Below, one piece after another: positions 43,182 to 52,601 of a stretch of DNA of 64,000 nucleotides (positions within the stretch are counted from its first letter, which is position 1; every line of letters begins with the position of its first letter). The stretch spans positions 124,001 to 188,000 of the forward strand of contig NZ_JAKZLA010000002.1 in assembly GCF_022808775.1 (NCBI RefSeq). Reading direction: 5' to 3'. Origin of the DNA: Geothrix terrae. GTDB lineage: Bacteria > Acidobacteriota > Holophagae > Holophagales > Holophagaceae. The translations under genes were made by a program, and so were the position numbers. Below the pieces are notes generated by a model, which did no database searches, was not told the DNA's origin, and saw only the letters and a program-made list of their open reading frames with translations.

Positions 43182-45155
43182 TCAGCGCCGGACCTCGCGG
43201 CCGCCGCCCCGTCCTTCACCGCCGGAAGGCCGGGAGGGCGCCTGGGTGGGACGGGACTCGGGAGCCGACTCTCGGCGCTCTTCGCGGGGCGGATCGACCC
43301 GCGGCGCGGGCCGGGATTCCCGCTCTGCGGGCCGAGGCGAAGGGTCCGGGCGGCGTTCCTCGCGCTCGATCCGCGGCCGCGGTTCCACGGGGCGCTCCCG
43401 AGGAGCGGCCTCCGGGCGACGATCCGGGCTGGAAGGCCGGGACTCGTAGCCGCGTTCTCGGGGCTGGGGGTCCTGACGCCGCTCCTCCACGCGGGGCCTG
43501 GGCTCCGCGGGGCGCTCCCGCGTGACGGGCTCCTGGCGCCGATCCTCGACGCGTCCGCGGGGGTCCGCGCCGCGCTCCCTGGGAGCGGGATCGGCCTTGC
43601 GGTCCTGAGTGGCGGGCAGCTCGCGCGCCCGGTCCCTCGGCCGGTCCTCGAAGCCCCGTTCACGGGGGGAGGCGGCGGGGCGATCGGCCCCCTGCTGGAC
43701 CCTCCGGCCGCGGTCCTCGAAGGGCACGCGGGTGACAGCCGCTCCCGGAGCCCCGGGGGCGCCGGTGGTGCCGGGCCGGGCACCAGCCGCGGCGGGGGGC
43801 AGCTCCCGGCGGATGATGGTCCGGCCGGTGGCGGCCTGGGCCTGGCGCTCATAGGCCGCAAGGCGCTGGCGGTTCACGTCGCGCTGGAAGACCGGCTGGA
43901 TCTGGGACGGGTTGCGGAACTCGTTCGGAGACACCACCAGCGGAGACCGCTGCCAGGGCGCCCGGAGGTCCCGGCCGCCACCGGTCCAGGTGGTGCTGCC
44001 GGTGGGGCCGTTGAAGGTCCGGAGGACGTTGGCATCGGAGTAGATGCGCCCGCGGACGTTCACGACATTGATGTAGTTCACGGACACCACATTCCATGCG
44101 TAGCCGCCGCCCCAGGCGCCGTAGTCCCAGTGGCAGGGGGTGTTGTAGTAGCCCAGGGGCGCCCAGCCGTAGTAGCCGGGCGTGTAGTTCCAGGCGACCC
44201 AGGCGGGGCTGTAGTAGATGCCGGGGATCCAGAACCAGCCCACGCCGAGGCTCCAGTGCCAGCGGCCGTGGTGGTAGGCCACATAGGCCCAGGGCTCGTC
44301 GGAGACCCAGGTCATGCCGCCGGAGTAGGGCGCCCAGCGGCCATCGTAGTAGGGGCGCCAGTCCTCGGCCACGCCCGCCGGCTGCCAGACCCAGCCGAAC
44401 TCGTCGGAGTGGACCCAGCGGCCATGGTCGTCCAGCTCGTCGGCGTAGTAGCGGATCTCCGGGGGCACCCGGTCCCAGCTCTCGCCGCGCCGGATGACCA
44501 CCGCCCGCTCACTCCAGCGGTCGAAGTCGTCGCCGTCGTAGGTGTTGAAGTCGCGAATGCGGTCCAGGCGGTCCTGGGGGCTGTAGACGGTCAGGCGCTC
44601 GCCGGCGGCGATCCGGTTCTCGTCCCGCTCGTTGGCGAAGGAGACCCGGCCGCTGTGGACCTTGAGCCGCACCAGGTTGTCACGCTCGGCCTCGATGGTG
44701 AAGGAGCCGCTGTCGAAGCAGGTGGCCGTGCCCGAAGGCGTGTCCACCCGGAAGCGCGCATCGGACTGCCCGCCCAGCAGCACGCGCATCCGGCCGTAGT
44801 CCAGGCGCAGCAGGACCTGCTTCTCGCCCTTCTGGTTGGTGAAGAGGGCCGCGACGGTGAACCGGGTGGCGCCCCCGAAGGCGATGCGGGTGCCATCGCC
44901 CAGTTGCAGAACGCCACGACCGCGGCTTTCCACGACATCGCCCTCCCCGACGGGCGTGCCGCGGCTCAGGGTCTCGTCCACATCGCCCTTGCGGATGCGG
45001 ACCTCGCCTTCCAGGGCCCGGACCATGGCATAGCGTTCAGGAGCCTCGCCCTGGTAGGTTTCATCGTCCGCCGGCGCCTGCGGAGCGGCGCTGAGGAGGG
45101 CAGCGGGAAGCAACAGGGCCGCGGCGTAACGGGAATGGGTGAAGGACGCGTTCAT
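43182..45155 (-). CDS. Exported FecR-domain / DUF6600 protein with a charged Pro-Arg-Glu tail
   Basis: 657 residues from ATG 45155 (GGAGGT upstream). Signal peptide, then a FecR-like beta domain (about 45-190: LEGEVRIRKGDVDETLSRGT, VRLKVHSGRVSFANE). A Trp/Tyr-rich DUF6600 block follows (about 240-390: HGRWVHSDEFGWVWQPAG, YHHGRWHWSLGVGWFWIPG, YYGWAPLGYY). The last 200 residues are low-complexity repeats of RERP, EERR and EDR type. FecR domains bind or sense in the periplasm. The tail, highly positive and negative in alternation, may interact with cell wall or nucleic acid. Function not established. Confidence 0.82.
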   Translation of the reverse strand: MNASFTHSRYAAALLLPAALLSAAPQAPADDETYQGEAPERYAMVRALEGEVRIRKGDVDETLSRGTPVGEGDVVESRGRGVLQLGDGTRIAFGGATRFTVAALFTNQKGEKQVLLRLDYGRMRVLLGGQSDARFRVDTPSGTATCFDSGSFTIEAERDNLVRLKVHSGRVSFANERDENRIAAGERLTVYSPQDRLDRIRDFNTYDGDDFDRWSERAVVIRRGESWDRVPPEIRYYADELDDHGRWVHSDEFGWVWQPAGVAEDWRPYYDGRWAPYSGGMTWVSDEPWAYVAYHHGRWHWSLGVGWFWIPGIYYSPAWVAWNYTPGYYGWAPLGYYNTPCHWDYGAWGGGYAWNVVSVNYINVVNVRGRIYSDANVLRTFNGPTGSTTWTGGGRDLRAPWQRSPLVVSPNEFRNPSQIQPVFQRDVNRQRLAAYERQAQAATGRTIIRRELPPAAAGARPGTTGAPGAPGAAVTRVPFEDRGRRVQQGADRPAASPRERGFEDRPRDRARELPATQDRKADPAPRERGADPRGRVEDRRQEPVTRERPAEPRPRVEERRQDPQPRERGYESRPSSPDRRPEAAPRERPVEPRPRIEREERRPDPSPRPAERESRPAPRVDPPREERRESAPESRPTQAPSRPSGGEGRGGGREVRR

Positions 45156-45256
45156 GGGACCTCCGCTGGATTGGATGCCGACTCCCATAGGGTCGGTTCC
45201 GGGGACTACTGAGCCAGGGGCGTGCCAGTTTTGAAAGCCCGACTCTTTTCAGTTTT

Positions 45257-45952
45257 TCAATCCTTGGGGAAGGGAGCCAGGGCCGTGCCCAGCTTGGGGG
45301 CTTCGGCATGGGGTCCCAGGGCCGCCAACCTCGGCAGCAGGCCCATCCAGGGGATGGACCACTGGCGCGGGGCACCCTTTTCCACGTCCCCGGCGGCCAC
45401 TTCGAGGCGATCCGGGAGGAACCGGATCCTCAGGTCGCGCCCGGGCGGCAGGGGCAGGTGGACCACCCGTGCCGTGGCGGGATGCACCACGGTCAGGAAG
45501 CCTTCGCCATCCTCCAGCACCCAGAGCAGGCCCCGCAGGAAAGGGCGGAAATCATCGGCGGCCCAGCGGAGGCCGCCCAGCCCCTGGGTCAGCGGCGAAT
45601 CCGTGGGGAAGCCCCAGACGCCCCAGGCCGAGGCGAGCGGCACGCCACCATCCCGCCAGGCCCGCAGGGGCCGCCCCGGCAGCCCCGCCTGCAGAAGGAT
45701 CAGGCCCCGGGCGTCACTGACCCGCAGGGTGCCATCCCCACTCAGGTGCACGGTCATGGGCCCCTGCGAGGCCGCGGGAACACCCGGCACGTCCGCCGGC
45801 GGCGCCCAGGGTTCCGCCTGCCAGGCAAGGGGGGAGGACTGCTCCCAGGGCAGGCGCAGGTGGCTCTGCGCTCCCAGGGCGGCAGCGGGGGGAAGCTGGG
45901 GGGTGGCGGCGGCCAGCGCCGCGCCGGTCAGGAAGAGGGTGCCCAGCCGCAC
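45257..45952 (-). CDS. Hypothetical exported protein
   Basis: 231 residues from GTG 45952, overlapping the end of tatD and preceded by GGAGG. It has a short signal peptide (RLGTLFLTGAALAAATPQLP) and a compact beta-rich body with a WGVWGFPTDSPLTQGLGGLR segment and a FLTVVHPATARVVHLPLPPG segment. No family recognised. Co-translation with tatD is implied by the overlap. Confidence 0.7.
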   Translation of the reverse strand: MRLGTLFLTGAALAAATPQLPPAAALGAQSHLRLPWEQSSPLAWQAEPWAPPADVPGVPAASQGPMTVHLSGDGTLRVSDARGLILLQAGLPGRPLRAWRDGGVPLASAWGVWGFPTDSPLTQGLGGLRWAADDFRPFLRGLLWVLEDGEGFLTVVHPATARVVHLPLPPGRDLRIRFLPDRLEVAAGDVEKGAPRQWSIPWMGLLPRLAALGPHAEAPKLGTALAPFPKD

Positions 45953-46707
45953 AGGGCCTCCAGGTTGCGGGTGGTCAGTTCGGCCAGCTTCAGGGAGGAG
46001 ATCCCCCGCAGGCCGGCCACGGCCTCGGCGGTGTACCGCACGAAGCCCGGTTCGTTCGGCTTGCCCCGGTAGGGGACCGGCGCCAGGAAGGGCGCGTCCG
46101 TCTCCACGAGGATGCGATCCTCCGGGGCCCAGGCCGCCACGTCCCGCACCGCCTCGGCCTTCTTGAACGTGGCGATGCCCGAGAAGCTCAGGTAGAAGCC
46201 CAGGTCCAGGGCCTTCGCGGCGAACGGCCGGTCCTCGCTGAAGCAGTGGATGATGCCCCGGACGGCGTCGGCGCCCTCTTCTTCGAGGATCCTCAGCGTG
46301 GCCTCGGGGGCGGAACGGGTGTGGATCATGAGGGGCTTCCGCAGAGCCTTCGCCAGGCGGATCTGGGCGCGGAACACCGCCTCCTGCTCGTCCCTCGGGC
46401 TCAGGTCGTAATGCCAGTCCAGGCCTGTCTCACCCACGAAGCGCACGGCGGGGTCGGCCGCCAGGGCCGCTAGGGCTGGTTCCGTATCCTGAGACCAGGT
46501 CTTGGCCTCGTGGGGATGCACGCCCAGGCTGGCCTGGACGCCTGGAAGGCGCCGCGCGAGGTCGAGCACCGCGCGGGAATCCTCCAACTCCGTGCCAACG
46601 GCGATGAAGCCGGTCACCCCCTCCGCGCGTGCCCGGGCCAGGGTGGCCTCCACCTGGCCCTCGGCCAGGTGGGTTCCCGTGAGATGGCAGTGAGCGTCCA
46701 CAAGCAT
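45928..46707 (-). CDS. tatD: TatD-family metal-dependent hydrolase
   Basis: 259 residues, TIM-barrel amidohydrolase-like deoxyribonuclease. N-terminal metal site VDAHCHL; FIAVGTELEDS; SLGVHPHEAKTW; FVGETGLDWHY; PLMIHTRSA; GIIHCFSED; LVETDAPFLAP. All the metal His, Glu and Asp residues of the family are present. The start at 46707 (MLVDAHCHL) is chosen over 46728 because it gives the normal N-terminus. It is divergent from the sensor kinase gene, with almost no spacer. Confidence 0.92.
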   Translation of the reverse strand: MLVDAHCHLTGTHLAEGQVEATLARARAEGVTGFIAVGTELEDSRAVLDLARRLPGVQASLGVHPHEAKTWSQDTEPALAALAADPAVRFVGETGLDWHYDLSPRDEQEAVFRAQIRLAKALRKPLMIHTRSAPEATLRILEEEGADAVRGIIHCFSEDRPFAAKALDLGFYLSFSGIATFKKAEAVRDVAAWAPEDRILVETDAPFLAPVPYRGKPNEPGFVRYTAEAVAGLRGISSLKLAELTTRNLEALCGWAPSS

Positions 46708-46781
46708 GCTTTCATAGTCCCATGCCATCCAAGAATCACGTTGCGCGCTTCCGCGCCGATGACTCTCTTGGCCTCGGTTTC

Positions 46782-49700
46782 ATGCGCTCAACACCCCTCG
46801 TATTCATCGCCTGGCTCTGGCTGGGACTGGTCGGAGCCATCCTGCCCCTGGCGGGACAGCAGCCCGCGTTCCGGCGTTTCGGACTGCGGGATGGCTTGCC
46901 GCAGAGCCAGGTGACGGCGCTGATCGAGGACCAGCACGGATTCCTGTGGGTGGGCACCAACACCGGCGGCGTCGCCCGCCTGGGCGCTTCGGGCTTCCGG
47001 ACCTTCGCGGCGCCCCAGGGACTCAAGGCCCTCTTCGTCTACGCCCTCATGGAGTCCCCCTCCGGAAGCATCTGGGTGGGCAGCCAGGAAGGGGTCTCCG
47101 AGATCCGCGGCGACACGGTCCTGAACTACGGCCTCGCCGAGGGAGAAGGCGTCTTCGAGGGTCTGGCCCTCGGCCTGGATGACCGGGATCGCGTCCTGGT
47201 GGGCAACCGCCAGGGGCTGTTCCGGCTGGAGGAGGGGAGGTTCCTTCCGGTCCAGCTGCCGGCGCCCTGGCCCGGCGGACCGATCCGGCGCCTGGCCCGG
47301 GACCACGCCAAGGGCATCTGGATCCTCGGCAAGGACGGCGCCGTGGCCCGCTGGGACCCGCAGGGCCTCCGCATGTATTCCCTGTCCCCCAAGCATCCGG
47401 GCGGCCGGGTCCGCGACCTCCAGGTGGATGTCCACGGACAGGCCTGGGTGCTGCTCGACGGCGCGCTGCTCCGCATGGACCGGGGCCGATGGGTGAACGA
47501 GCCGCTGTCCGGCCTTCCCCGCGTTCCCCGCATGGTCAGCCTCCGGTTCAATGCCCAGGGCGAGGGATTCCAGATCTCCCTGGGCGGCGATGGCGTGCTG
47601 GTGCGGGAACCCGATGGGCGCACCCGTATCCTCACCTCTGATACCGGCCTTCCCCGGGACCGGATCTTCGTCGCCATGCGCGACCACCGGGGCGTGCTCT
47701 GGGTCGGTTCCGACGGCGACGGGCTGGCGGCCCAGGCGCTGCCGGAGCTGCTGACCATCGACAGCTCCAACGTGATCCTGGGCAAGGATCTGGCCGCGGT
47801 CTCGGGCATCCTCGAGCTCGATCCCCAGAGATACCTCCTCGCCGCCAGCACGGGCGTCTACCTCGTCGAGGATGGCCGCAACATCACCGCCCACTGGACC
47901 CAGCGCGACGGCCTCCCCGCCACGGAGACCTGGGGCATGCTCGCCGATGGCGCGGGCGGCGCCTGGGTGGGCACGGATCGCGGCCTCGCCCACTGGAGGA
48001 ACGGCCGGGTGTCGCCTGCGGGCCCGGCGCAGATGTCCAAAGCGGCGGTGCTGACCCTGGTGCGGAACGGCTCTGGCATCCTGGCGGGCACCGACCAGGG
48101 CCTGTTCGAGCTGGATGGCCGGGGACGCCTGCTGGCCCACCACCGCCTGCCCCCCGAGGCAGGCAACGAGACCGTCTCCAACATCCTGAGGTACCAGGGT
48201 CGCCTCCTGCTGGCCACGGGCTACGGGCTGTGGGAGCTGGCCGGCGGGAAGCTCCAGCGGGCCTTCCCGGACGCGCCCTTCGCCAGTTCCACCGTGACGG
48301 CCATGGCCATCGATTCCCGGGGACGGCTCTGGATCGGAACCATGAAGGGCCTCCACCTGTGGCGGGACGACCAGTGGACGAGCTTCGGACTCAACGAGGG
48401 CCTGCCGGACGAGGGGATTAATTTCATCGCCGATGTGGGGCGCGGGCACATGGCCTTCGGCCACAACAAGGGCGTGACCCTGCTGGAGGGCCGGAACCTC
48501 CATCACCTGAGCCGCAGCCAGGGCCTGATCTCGGAGGAGACCAACCACGACGGCTTCCTGCTGGATTCCAAGGGCCGCCTGTGGATCGGCATGATCGGAG
48601 GCGTCTGCATCCTGCAGGACGCCCTGGCATTCCACAACACACCCCTGCGGCCCCCCACCCTTCTCGACGTGCGGTGGCCCGGGGGTTCCCAGGCGCTTCC
48701 GGACGAGGCGGCCGTGCCGCCGCGGCCGGATTACCTGGACCTCAGCTTCGACACCGGCGACCCGCTGGTGCCCTCCCAGCTCCACTATCAGGCCTGCCTC
48801 CAGGGCGTGGACGACGGCTGGCAGCCTGTGAACCAGGGCCTCACGCTCCAGTACCGGAACCTCCGGGCAGGCCACTACGAGTTCTACCTGCGCGCCTCCA
48901 GCGATGGCGTGACCTGGGCCGAGGCGGCGCCGGTCTCCATCGAAGTCCGCCCTGCGTGGTACGAGCGCTGGCTGATGCGCGGGCTGATCGCCCTGGCCCT
49001 GATCGGCCTGCTCGCCTGGGCGCTCTGGTGGCGCGGCCACAGCCTCGCCATGCGTTCCCGCGAGCTCGAGGAGACCATCGAGAACCGGACCCTCATGCTG
49101 GACCGGCAGAACCGCGCCCTGGAGCACGCCCACCAGCAGATCAAGCGCAGCCTCGAAAGCCGGCTGAAGCTGCTGGACATGGTCACGCACGATCTCCGCT
49201 CGCCCCTCACCACCATCCTCCTCACCCTGGACCGCCTGCGTGAGCTGATCCCCCGCCCCAACCTGAACCTGCTCGACGTGATGGAGCGGGAGGCGAACCG
49301 CATCGAGACGCTCCTGCGGAACCTCCTGGACCAGAGCCGCTCGGAGGCGCTGCTGCAGAGCCTCAAGCTGGTGCCCACGGTCCCCGCCGAGGTCACCGAG
49401 GGCTTCGAGGACGTGCTGCGCCTGAAGGCCGAGGCCAGGGGCCTCACCTTCCACCTCGAGGTCTCCCCGGACGCCGGGCGGGCCCACATCCTCGCCGACA
49501 CGGCCACCCTCCACCAGATCCTGCTGAACCTCTTCGAGAACGCCCTCAAGTTCACCCCGGCCGGAGGCGAGGTGGGCGTCAGGTCCTCGGTGCAATGGGA
49601 GAGCAGGATCTGGCGCCTCGAGGTCTGGGACACCGGGCGCGGGCTGGATGTCTCGAAGGTCGAGGAGCTGCTCATGCCCTTCCGCCAGACCCAGGCCGGC

Positions 49701-49838
49701 GACGCCGCCCATGGATGGGGGCTCGGCCTCTTCATCTGCCGGAGCCTCATCGACGCGCACCGGGGGGAGATGAAGATCGACAGCGAGCCCGGCCGGGGCG
49801 CCCGCTTCATGGTGGAGCTCCCGCTGCAGGAGGCCTGA
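46782..49838 (+). CDS. Propeller sensor histidine kinase (two-component regulator propeller, Y_Y_Y, HisKA, HATPase)
   Basis: 1018 residues from ATG 46782, which begins a signal peptide or anchor (MRSTPLVFIAWLWLGLVGAI). About 14 propeller repeats of the DRHGVLWVGTDGDGLA type form the periplasmic sensor (to about 640). A Y_Y_Y domain (about 650-725), one membrane helix (GLIALALIGLLAWALWW) and a coiled coil follow. Then HisKA with phospho-acceptor His803 in MVTHDLRSPLTTIL, and HATPase with LLNLFENALKFTP, WDTGRGLD and GWGLGLFICRSLID. No receiver domain. The in-frame start at 46722 overlaps tatD. The partner regulator is not adjacent. Confidence 0.9.
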   Translation: MRSTPLVFIAWLWLGLVGAILPLAGQQPAFRRFGLRDGLPQSQVTALIEDQHGFLWVGTNTGGVARLGASGFRTFAAPQGLKALFVYALMESPSGSIWVGSQEGVSEIRGDTVLNYGLAEGEGVFEGLALGLDDRDRVLVGNRQGLFRLEEGRFLPVQLPAPWPGGPIRRLARDHAKGIWILGKDGAVARWDPQGLRMYSLSPKHPGGRVRDLQVDVHGQAWVLLDGALLRMDRGRWVNEPLSGLPRVPRMVSLRFNAQGEGFQISLGGDGVLVREPDGRTRILTSDTGLPRDRIFVAMRDHRGVLWVGSDGDGLAAQALPELLTIDSSNVILGKDLAAVSGILELDPQRYLLAASTGVYLVEDGRNITAHWTQRDGLPATETWGMLADGAGGAWVGTDRGLAHWRNGRVSPAGPAQMSKAAVLTLVRNGSGILAGTDQGLFELDGRGRLLAHHRLPPEAGNETVSNILRYQGRLLLATGYGLWELAGGKLQRAFPDAPFASSTVTAMAIDSRGRLWIGTMKGLHLWRDDQWTSFGLNEGLPDEGINFIADVGRGHMAFGHNKGVTLLEGRNLHHLSRSQGLISEETNHDGFLLDSKGRLWIGMIGGVCILQDALAFHNTPLRPPTLLDVRWPGGSQALPDEAAVPPRPDYLDLSFDTGDPLVPSQLHYQACLQGVDDGWQPVNQGLTLQYRNLRAGHYEFYLRASSDGVTWAEAAPVSIEVRPAWYERWLMRGLIALALIGLLAWALWWRGHSLAMRSRELEETIENRTLMLDRQNRALEHAHQQIKRSLESRLKLLDMVTHDLRSPLTTILLTLDRLRELIPRPNLNLLDVMEREANRIETLLRNLLDQSRSEALLQSLKLVPTVPAEVTEGFEDVLRLKAEARGLTFHLEVSPDAGRAHILADTATLHQILLNLFENALKFTPAGGEVGVRSSVQWESRIWRLEVWDTGRGLDVSKVEELLMPFRQTQAGDAAHGWGLGLFICRSLIDAHRGEMKIDSEPGRGARFMVELPLQEA

Positions 49839-49930
49839 CCCCTGTGACCGAGGGCATAAACCTCAGGCAGGTCGGGGCCGTTCCGCGCATCCTGGGTGGA
49901 CCCGGAGACTTTGTGCCCCCCTCTTTCCCC

Positions 49931-50959
49931 ATGCCGATGAACAGCCAGCCCCCCCGGATGCTCAGGCTGAAGGATGGCCTCAAGGACGGCCTCGGCCGGG
50001 CCATCACCTACCTGCGGATCTCGGTGACCGAGCAGTGCAACCTGGCCTGCGTCTACTGCAAGCCGAGGACCGGGGCCCAGGAGCGCGCCGCCCCCCCGGC
50101 CATGAGCCGGAACGAGCTGGTTCAGATCGCCCAGGTCTTCACCAGCCTGGGCATCCGCAAGGTGCGCCTCACGGGCGGCGAGCCCCTGATGCGCCGGGAC
50201 CTGGAGACCATCGTCGCGGGCATCAGCCCCGAGGTGGAGGGTCGGGTGCACCTCACCACCAACGGCATCCACCTGGCCCGCCGGGCCAGGGGCCTGCGGG
50301 ACGCGGGCCTGTGCGGTGTGAACGTGAGCCTGGACGCCGCGGAGCGCGGCTCCTTCGAGCGCCTCACCCGCAAGGATGGCCTGTCCCGCGTGCTGGCCGG
50401 GATCGAAGCCGCCCGGTCCGCGGGCCTCAAGACCAAGCTGAACGCGGTGGTCCTGAAGGGCTGGAACGAGGACCAGATCGTCCCCCTCGCCCGGCTGGCC
50501 CAGGCGGAGGGCATCCAGGTGCGCTTCATCGAGTTCATGCCCTACCAGGGCAATGGCTGGGGGCGGGACCAGTTCATGCCCGCCGGCGAGATCCTGCGCA
50601 CCGTCCAGGAGGGCCTCGGGACACCCCTGGAGGAAGAGCCGGTGGTGGGCCTGGAAGAAGGTCCAGCGCGGATCTTCAAGCTGGCAGGGAGCGAAGGCAA
50701 GGTCGGTGTCATCTCGACCCTCAGCGCGGACTTCTGCGACCGCTGCAACCGCGTGCGGCTCACCAGCCGCGGCGAGCTGAAGGCCTGCCTCTTCGGGAAC
50801 AAGCCCGCGGATCTCCTGGAGCCCCTGCGGAACCACGCCTCGCACGAGGATCTCGCGCGGCTCGTCCGCCAGGCCCTCACCGAGAAGCTGGATTGCCACC
50901 CCATGCGCCGCGGGGAGGCCCCGGTGCTCACGAGCGGCATGTGGCAGGTGGGTGGATGA
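49931..50959 (+). CDS. moaA: GTP 3',8-cyclase (molybdenum cofactor synthesis)
   Basis: 342 residues, radical-SAM enzyme of the first moco step. Cluster 1 in ISVTEQCNLACVYC (CxxxCxxC), GGEPLMRRD, VNVSLDA, and the C-terminal cluster Cys residues in FCDRCNRVRLTSRGELKACL. It ends GGMWQVGG-like rather than with the usual long GG tail. ATG 49931, 49937 and 49958 are possible starts, with no strong ribosome site. ATGA overlap with the mobA-like gene. Together they can supply moco to the oxidoreductase operon that begins 2 kb downstream. Confidence 0.93.
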   Translation: MPMNSQPPRMLRLKDGLKDGLGRAITYLRISVTEQCNLACVYCKPRTGAQERAAPPAMSRNELVQIAQVFTSLGIRKVRLTGGEPLMRRDLETIVAGISPEVEGRVHLTTNGIHLARRARGLRDAGLCGVNVSLDAAERGSFERLTRKDGLSRVLAGIEAARSAGLKTKLNAVVLKGWNEDQIVPLARLAQAEGIQVRFIEFMPYQGNGWGRDQFMPAGEILRTVQEGLGTPLEEEPVVGLEEGPARIFKLAGSEGKVGVISTLSADFCDRCNRVRLTSRGELKACLFGNKPADLLEPLRNHASHEDLARLVRQALTEKLDCHPMRRGEAPVLTSGMWQVGG

Positions 50960-51531
50960 AGTCCCAGCGCGCCGGCCTGCTGCTTCTGAGCGGCGGCCGG
51001 GGCCGCAGGATGGGCGAGGCCAAGCACGCCCTGGCGCACCCGGCGGGCGGCTCCTGGGGGGCGCGCCTCGTCCAGGTCTTCGAGGCCGTGTTCCCGGAAG
51101 GACCCGTCCAGGTGCTGGGAGAGCCCCTGCCCGACCGCCCGGACCTGACGGTGGTGGAGGACCGTCGTGAAGGACCGGCCGTCGCCCTCCGGACCTGGGC
51201 CGCGGTGGAGGTGCCCGCCGCCCGCCGCTGGTGGGTGCTGGCCTGTGACCAGGTGCGCTGGACACCGGAGCGCCTGGAGGCCTGGGCCCGCCGTGCCGAG
51301 GCCGCCGATCCCCAGGCCCTCCACTGGGTGATGGCGCGCCATCAGGGCCACCTCCAGCCCCTGGGCGGATGGGTCGCCAGCGCGCTCCGCCCGGCCATCG
51401 CCGCCGCGACGTCCCGCTCGCTCATGGCCCTGGCGGAGTCCCTGCCGCACCTGGTCCTGCCCGCCGAGGGCCCCGAGTGGCTGGACGTGGACACACCGGA
51501 AGAGCGGCGCGCCTTCGAGGATGAGGGCTAG
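50956..51531 (+). CDS. MobA-like nucleotidyltransferase (molybdenum cofactor guanylyltransferase family)
   Basis: 191 residues with the nucleotidyltransferase fold: LLLLSGGRGRRMGEAKHAL (the GGxGxRMGxxK loop), VVEDRREGPAVAL and WVLACDQVRW (the metal Asp). This is a somewhat divergent MobA; the Pro of the usual CDxP motif is replaced. It likely adds GMP (or CMP) to molybdopterin. Starts inside the moaA stop codon (ATGA), so the two are coupled. Confidence 0.82.
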   Translation: MKSQRAGLLLLSGGRGRRMGEAKHALAHPAGGSWGARLVQVFEAVFPEGPVQVLGEPLPDRPDLTVVEDRREGPAVALRTWAAVEVPAARRWWVLACDQVRWTPERLEAWARRAEAADPQALHWVMARHQGHLQPLGGWVASALRPAIAAATSRSLMALAESLPHLVLPAEGPEWLDVDTPEERRAFEDEG

Positions 51532-51552
51532 GGGCTAGGGCCGCGAGAAACC

Positions 51553-51930
51553 TCACCCCAGCCGCTTGCGCACCAGGCGCTCCACGGGCACGCCGCCCTT
51601 GAGGTGGCTCTCGATGATCTCGGGCACATCGGCGGGCGTGACGTGGGCGTACCAGATGCCGTCCGGGTACACCAGCACCGCCGGGCCGATGGCGCAGAAG
51701 CCCACGGAGCCGCAGTGGATGCACTGCACCTCGCCCTCCCGGTTGCCCTTGTAGAACAGCAGGTTCTCCTCGATCAGGTGGGCCTTGAAGGCCTCCAGCA
51801 CCGCCTCGGAGCCGTTGGCCGTGCAGCTCTTGGCGGTGCAGACCAGCACCTGCCGCTTCAGCGAGGGCCCCATCACCGGGGTCACCGCGGCGTCCTGCTC
51901 GGGGGTGGGGAGGGGACGGGATGCATCCAT
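51553..51930 (-). CDS. Thioredoxin-like [2Fe-2S] ferredoxin
   Basis: 125 residues. Four Cys ligands in VCTAKSCTANGS and IHCGSVGFCAIGP, with the terminal VYPDGIWYAHVTPADVPEII of the NuoE-like ferredoxin family. Electron carrier of unknown partner. The frame opens at 52017, but ATG 51930 gives the normal N-terminus and leaves the AT-rich promoter region free. It is convergent with the moco genes and divergent from the respiratory cluster. Confidence 0.86.
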   Translation of the reverse strand: MDASRPLPTPEQDAAVTPVMGPSLKRQVLVCTAKSCTANGSEAVLEAFKAHLIEENLLFYKGNREGEVQCIHCGSVGFCAIGPAVLVYPDGIWYAHVTPADVPEIIESHLKGGVPVERLVRKRLG

Positions 51931-52042
51931 GGAGGGCCTCGCAACCCTCAAGATAGCAGTCCATTCCAGCTCCCATGGGAGGTTCCAGATCCATGCCAAT
52001 CGAAGGTTTTCATTCAAATTACTTAGTGGTTATTTAATTATT

Positions 52043-52058
52043 GGTGACCATAGTCACG
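52043..52058. promoter_or_regulatory. CRP/FNR-type operator upstream of the respiratory cluster
   Basis: GGTGA-CCATAG-TCACG is a palindrome (GTGAC / GTCAC arms) matching TGTGA-N6-TCACA at eight of ten arm positions. It lies in an AT-rich patch in the 286-base divergent gap between the ferredoxin gene and the cytochrome gene, about 160 bases before the cytochrome start. Control by a CRP/FNR-family protein, as for anaerobic respiration genes, is inferred; the rest of the gap shows no gene. Confidence 0.6.
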
Positions 52059-52216
52059 TACGACTTGACCTCGTTAATCACCCGTTCATCCTCTATTCAG
52101 CGGCGCTCTCAACCGCGCCCGTAGCAAGCTCCCACAGGATCCCCGGGATCCAGTGCCTTCGGCCTGCCTGGCCGGGCGCCATCCCTCCCTCACCCACCCC
52201 AGAAAGGACGTGCTCC

Positions 52217-52537
52217 ATGCGGAACACCCTGAAGCTCCTCGCCGTGCTCGCGGCGCTCACGGTGCCCCTCGCCGCTCAGGGCGGCAGCGACACCAAGGGC
52301 AAATTCTTCTTCAAGAAGACCTGCAAGTCCTGCCACACCCCCGGCAGCGCCGCCAAGGAGATCACCCCCCTCTCCAAGACCCAGGCCCAGTGGAAGGCCT
52401 ACTTCGCCGCCGGCAAGCACAAGAAGGGCGCCGAGAAGATCGACTCCGTCGTGAAGCCCGAGCAGGTCAAGGACATCCAGACCTTCCTCGTGAACCACGC
52501 CTCCGACTCTCCGCAGCCCGAGACCTGCGGCGGCTGA
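52217..52537 (+). CDS. Small periplasmic c-type cytochrome (single haem)
   Basis: 106 residues. Signal peptide (MRNTLKLLAVLAALTVPLAA) and one haem motif CKSCH near residue 39, with a helical C-terminus. The length suits a monohaem class I-type cytochrome; no distal Met ligand can be named with certainty. AAAGGA lies eight bases upstream. First gene of the cluster; likely carries electrons to or from the downstream porin and oxidoreductase proteins. Confidence 0.88.
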   Translation: MRNTLKLLAVLAALTVPLAAQGGSDTKGKFFFKKTCKSCHTPGSAAKEITPLSKTQAQWKAYFAAGKHKKGAEKIDSVVKPEQVKDIQTFLVNHASDSPQPETCGG

Positions 52538-52601
52538 TCTCCGTCCATCCAGCGTTCCTCCGACCCCTGCCCCTCAACCCCCCACCCCGGAGACACACAC
52601 C

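Noticed and set aside
43140-45212. 690-codon plus-strand frame over the FecR/DUF6600 gene
   Set aside because: The minus-strand frame has a signal peptide, FecR and DUF6600 patterns and a good ribosome site; the plus frame has none.
46788-49760. 990-codon minus-strand frame over the sensor kinase gene
   Set aside because: Antisense shadow; no motif, and it would overlap a complete kinase with intact HisKA and ATPase boxes.
49839-49930. Molybdenum-cofactor riboswitch before moaA
   Set aside because: The 92-base gap is too short and does not show the conserved pairing or motifs of that riboswitch that I can recognise.
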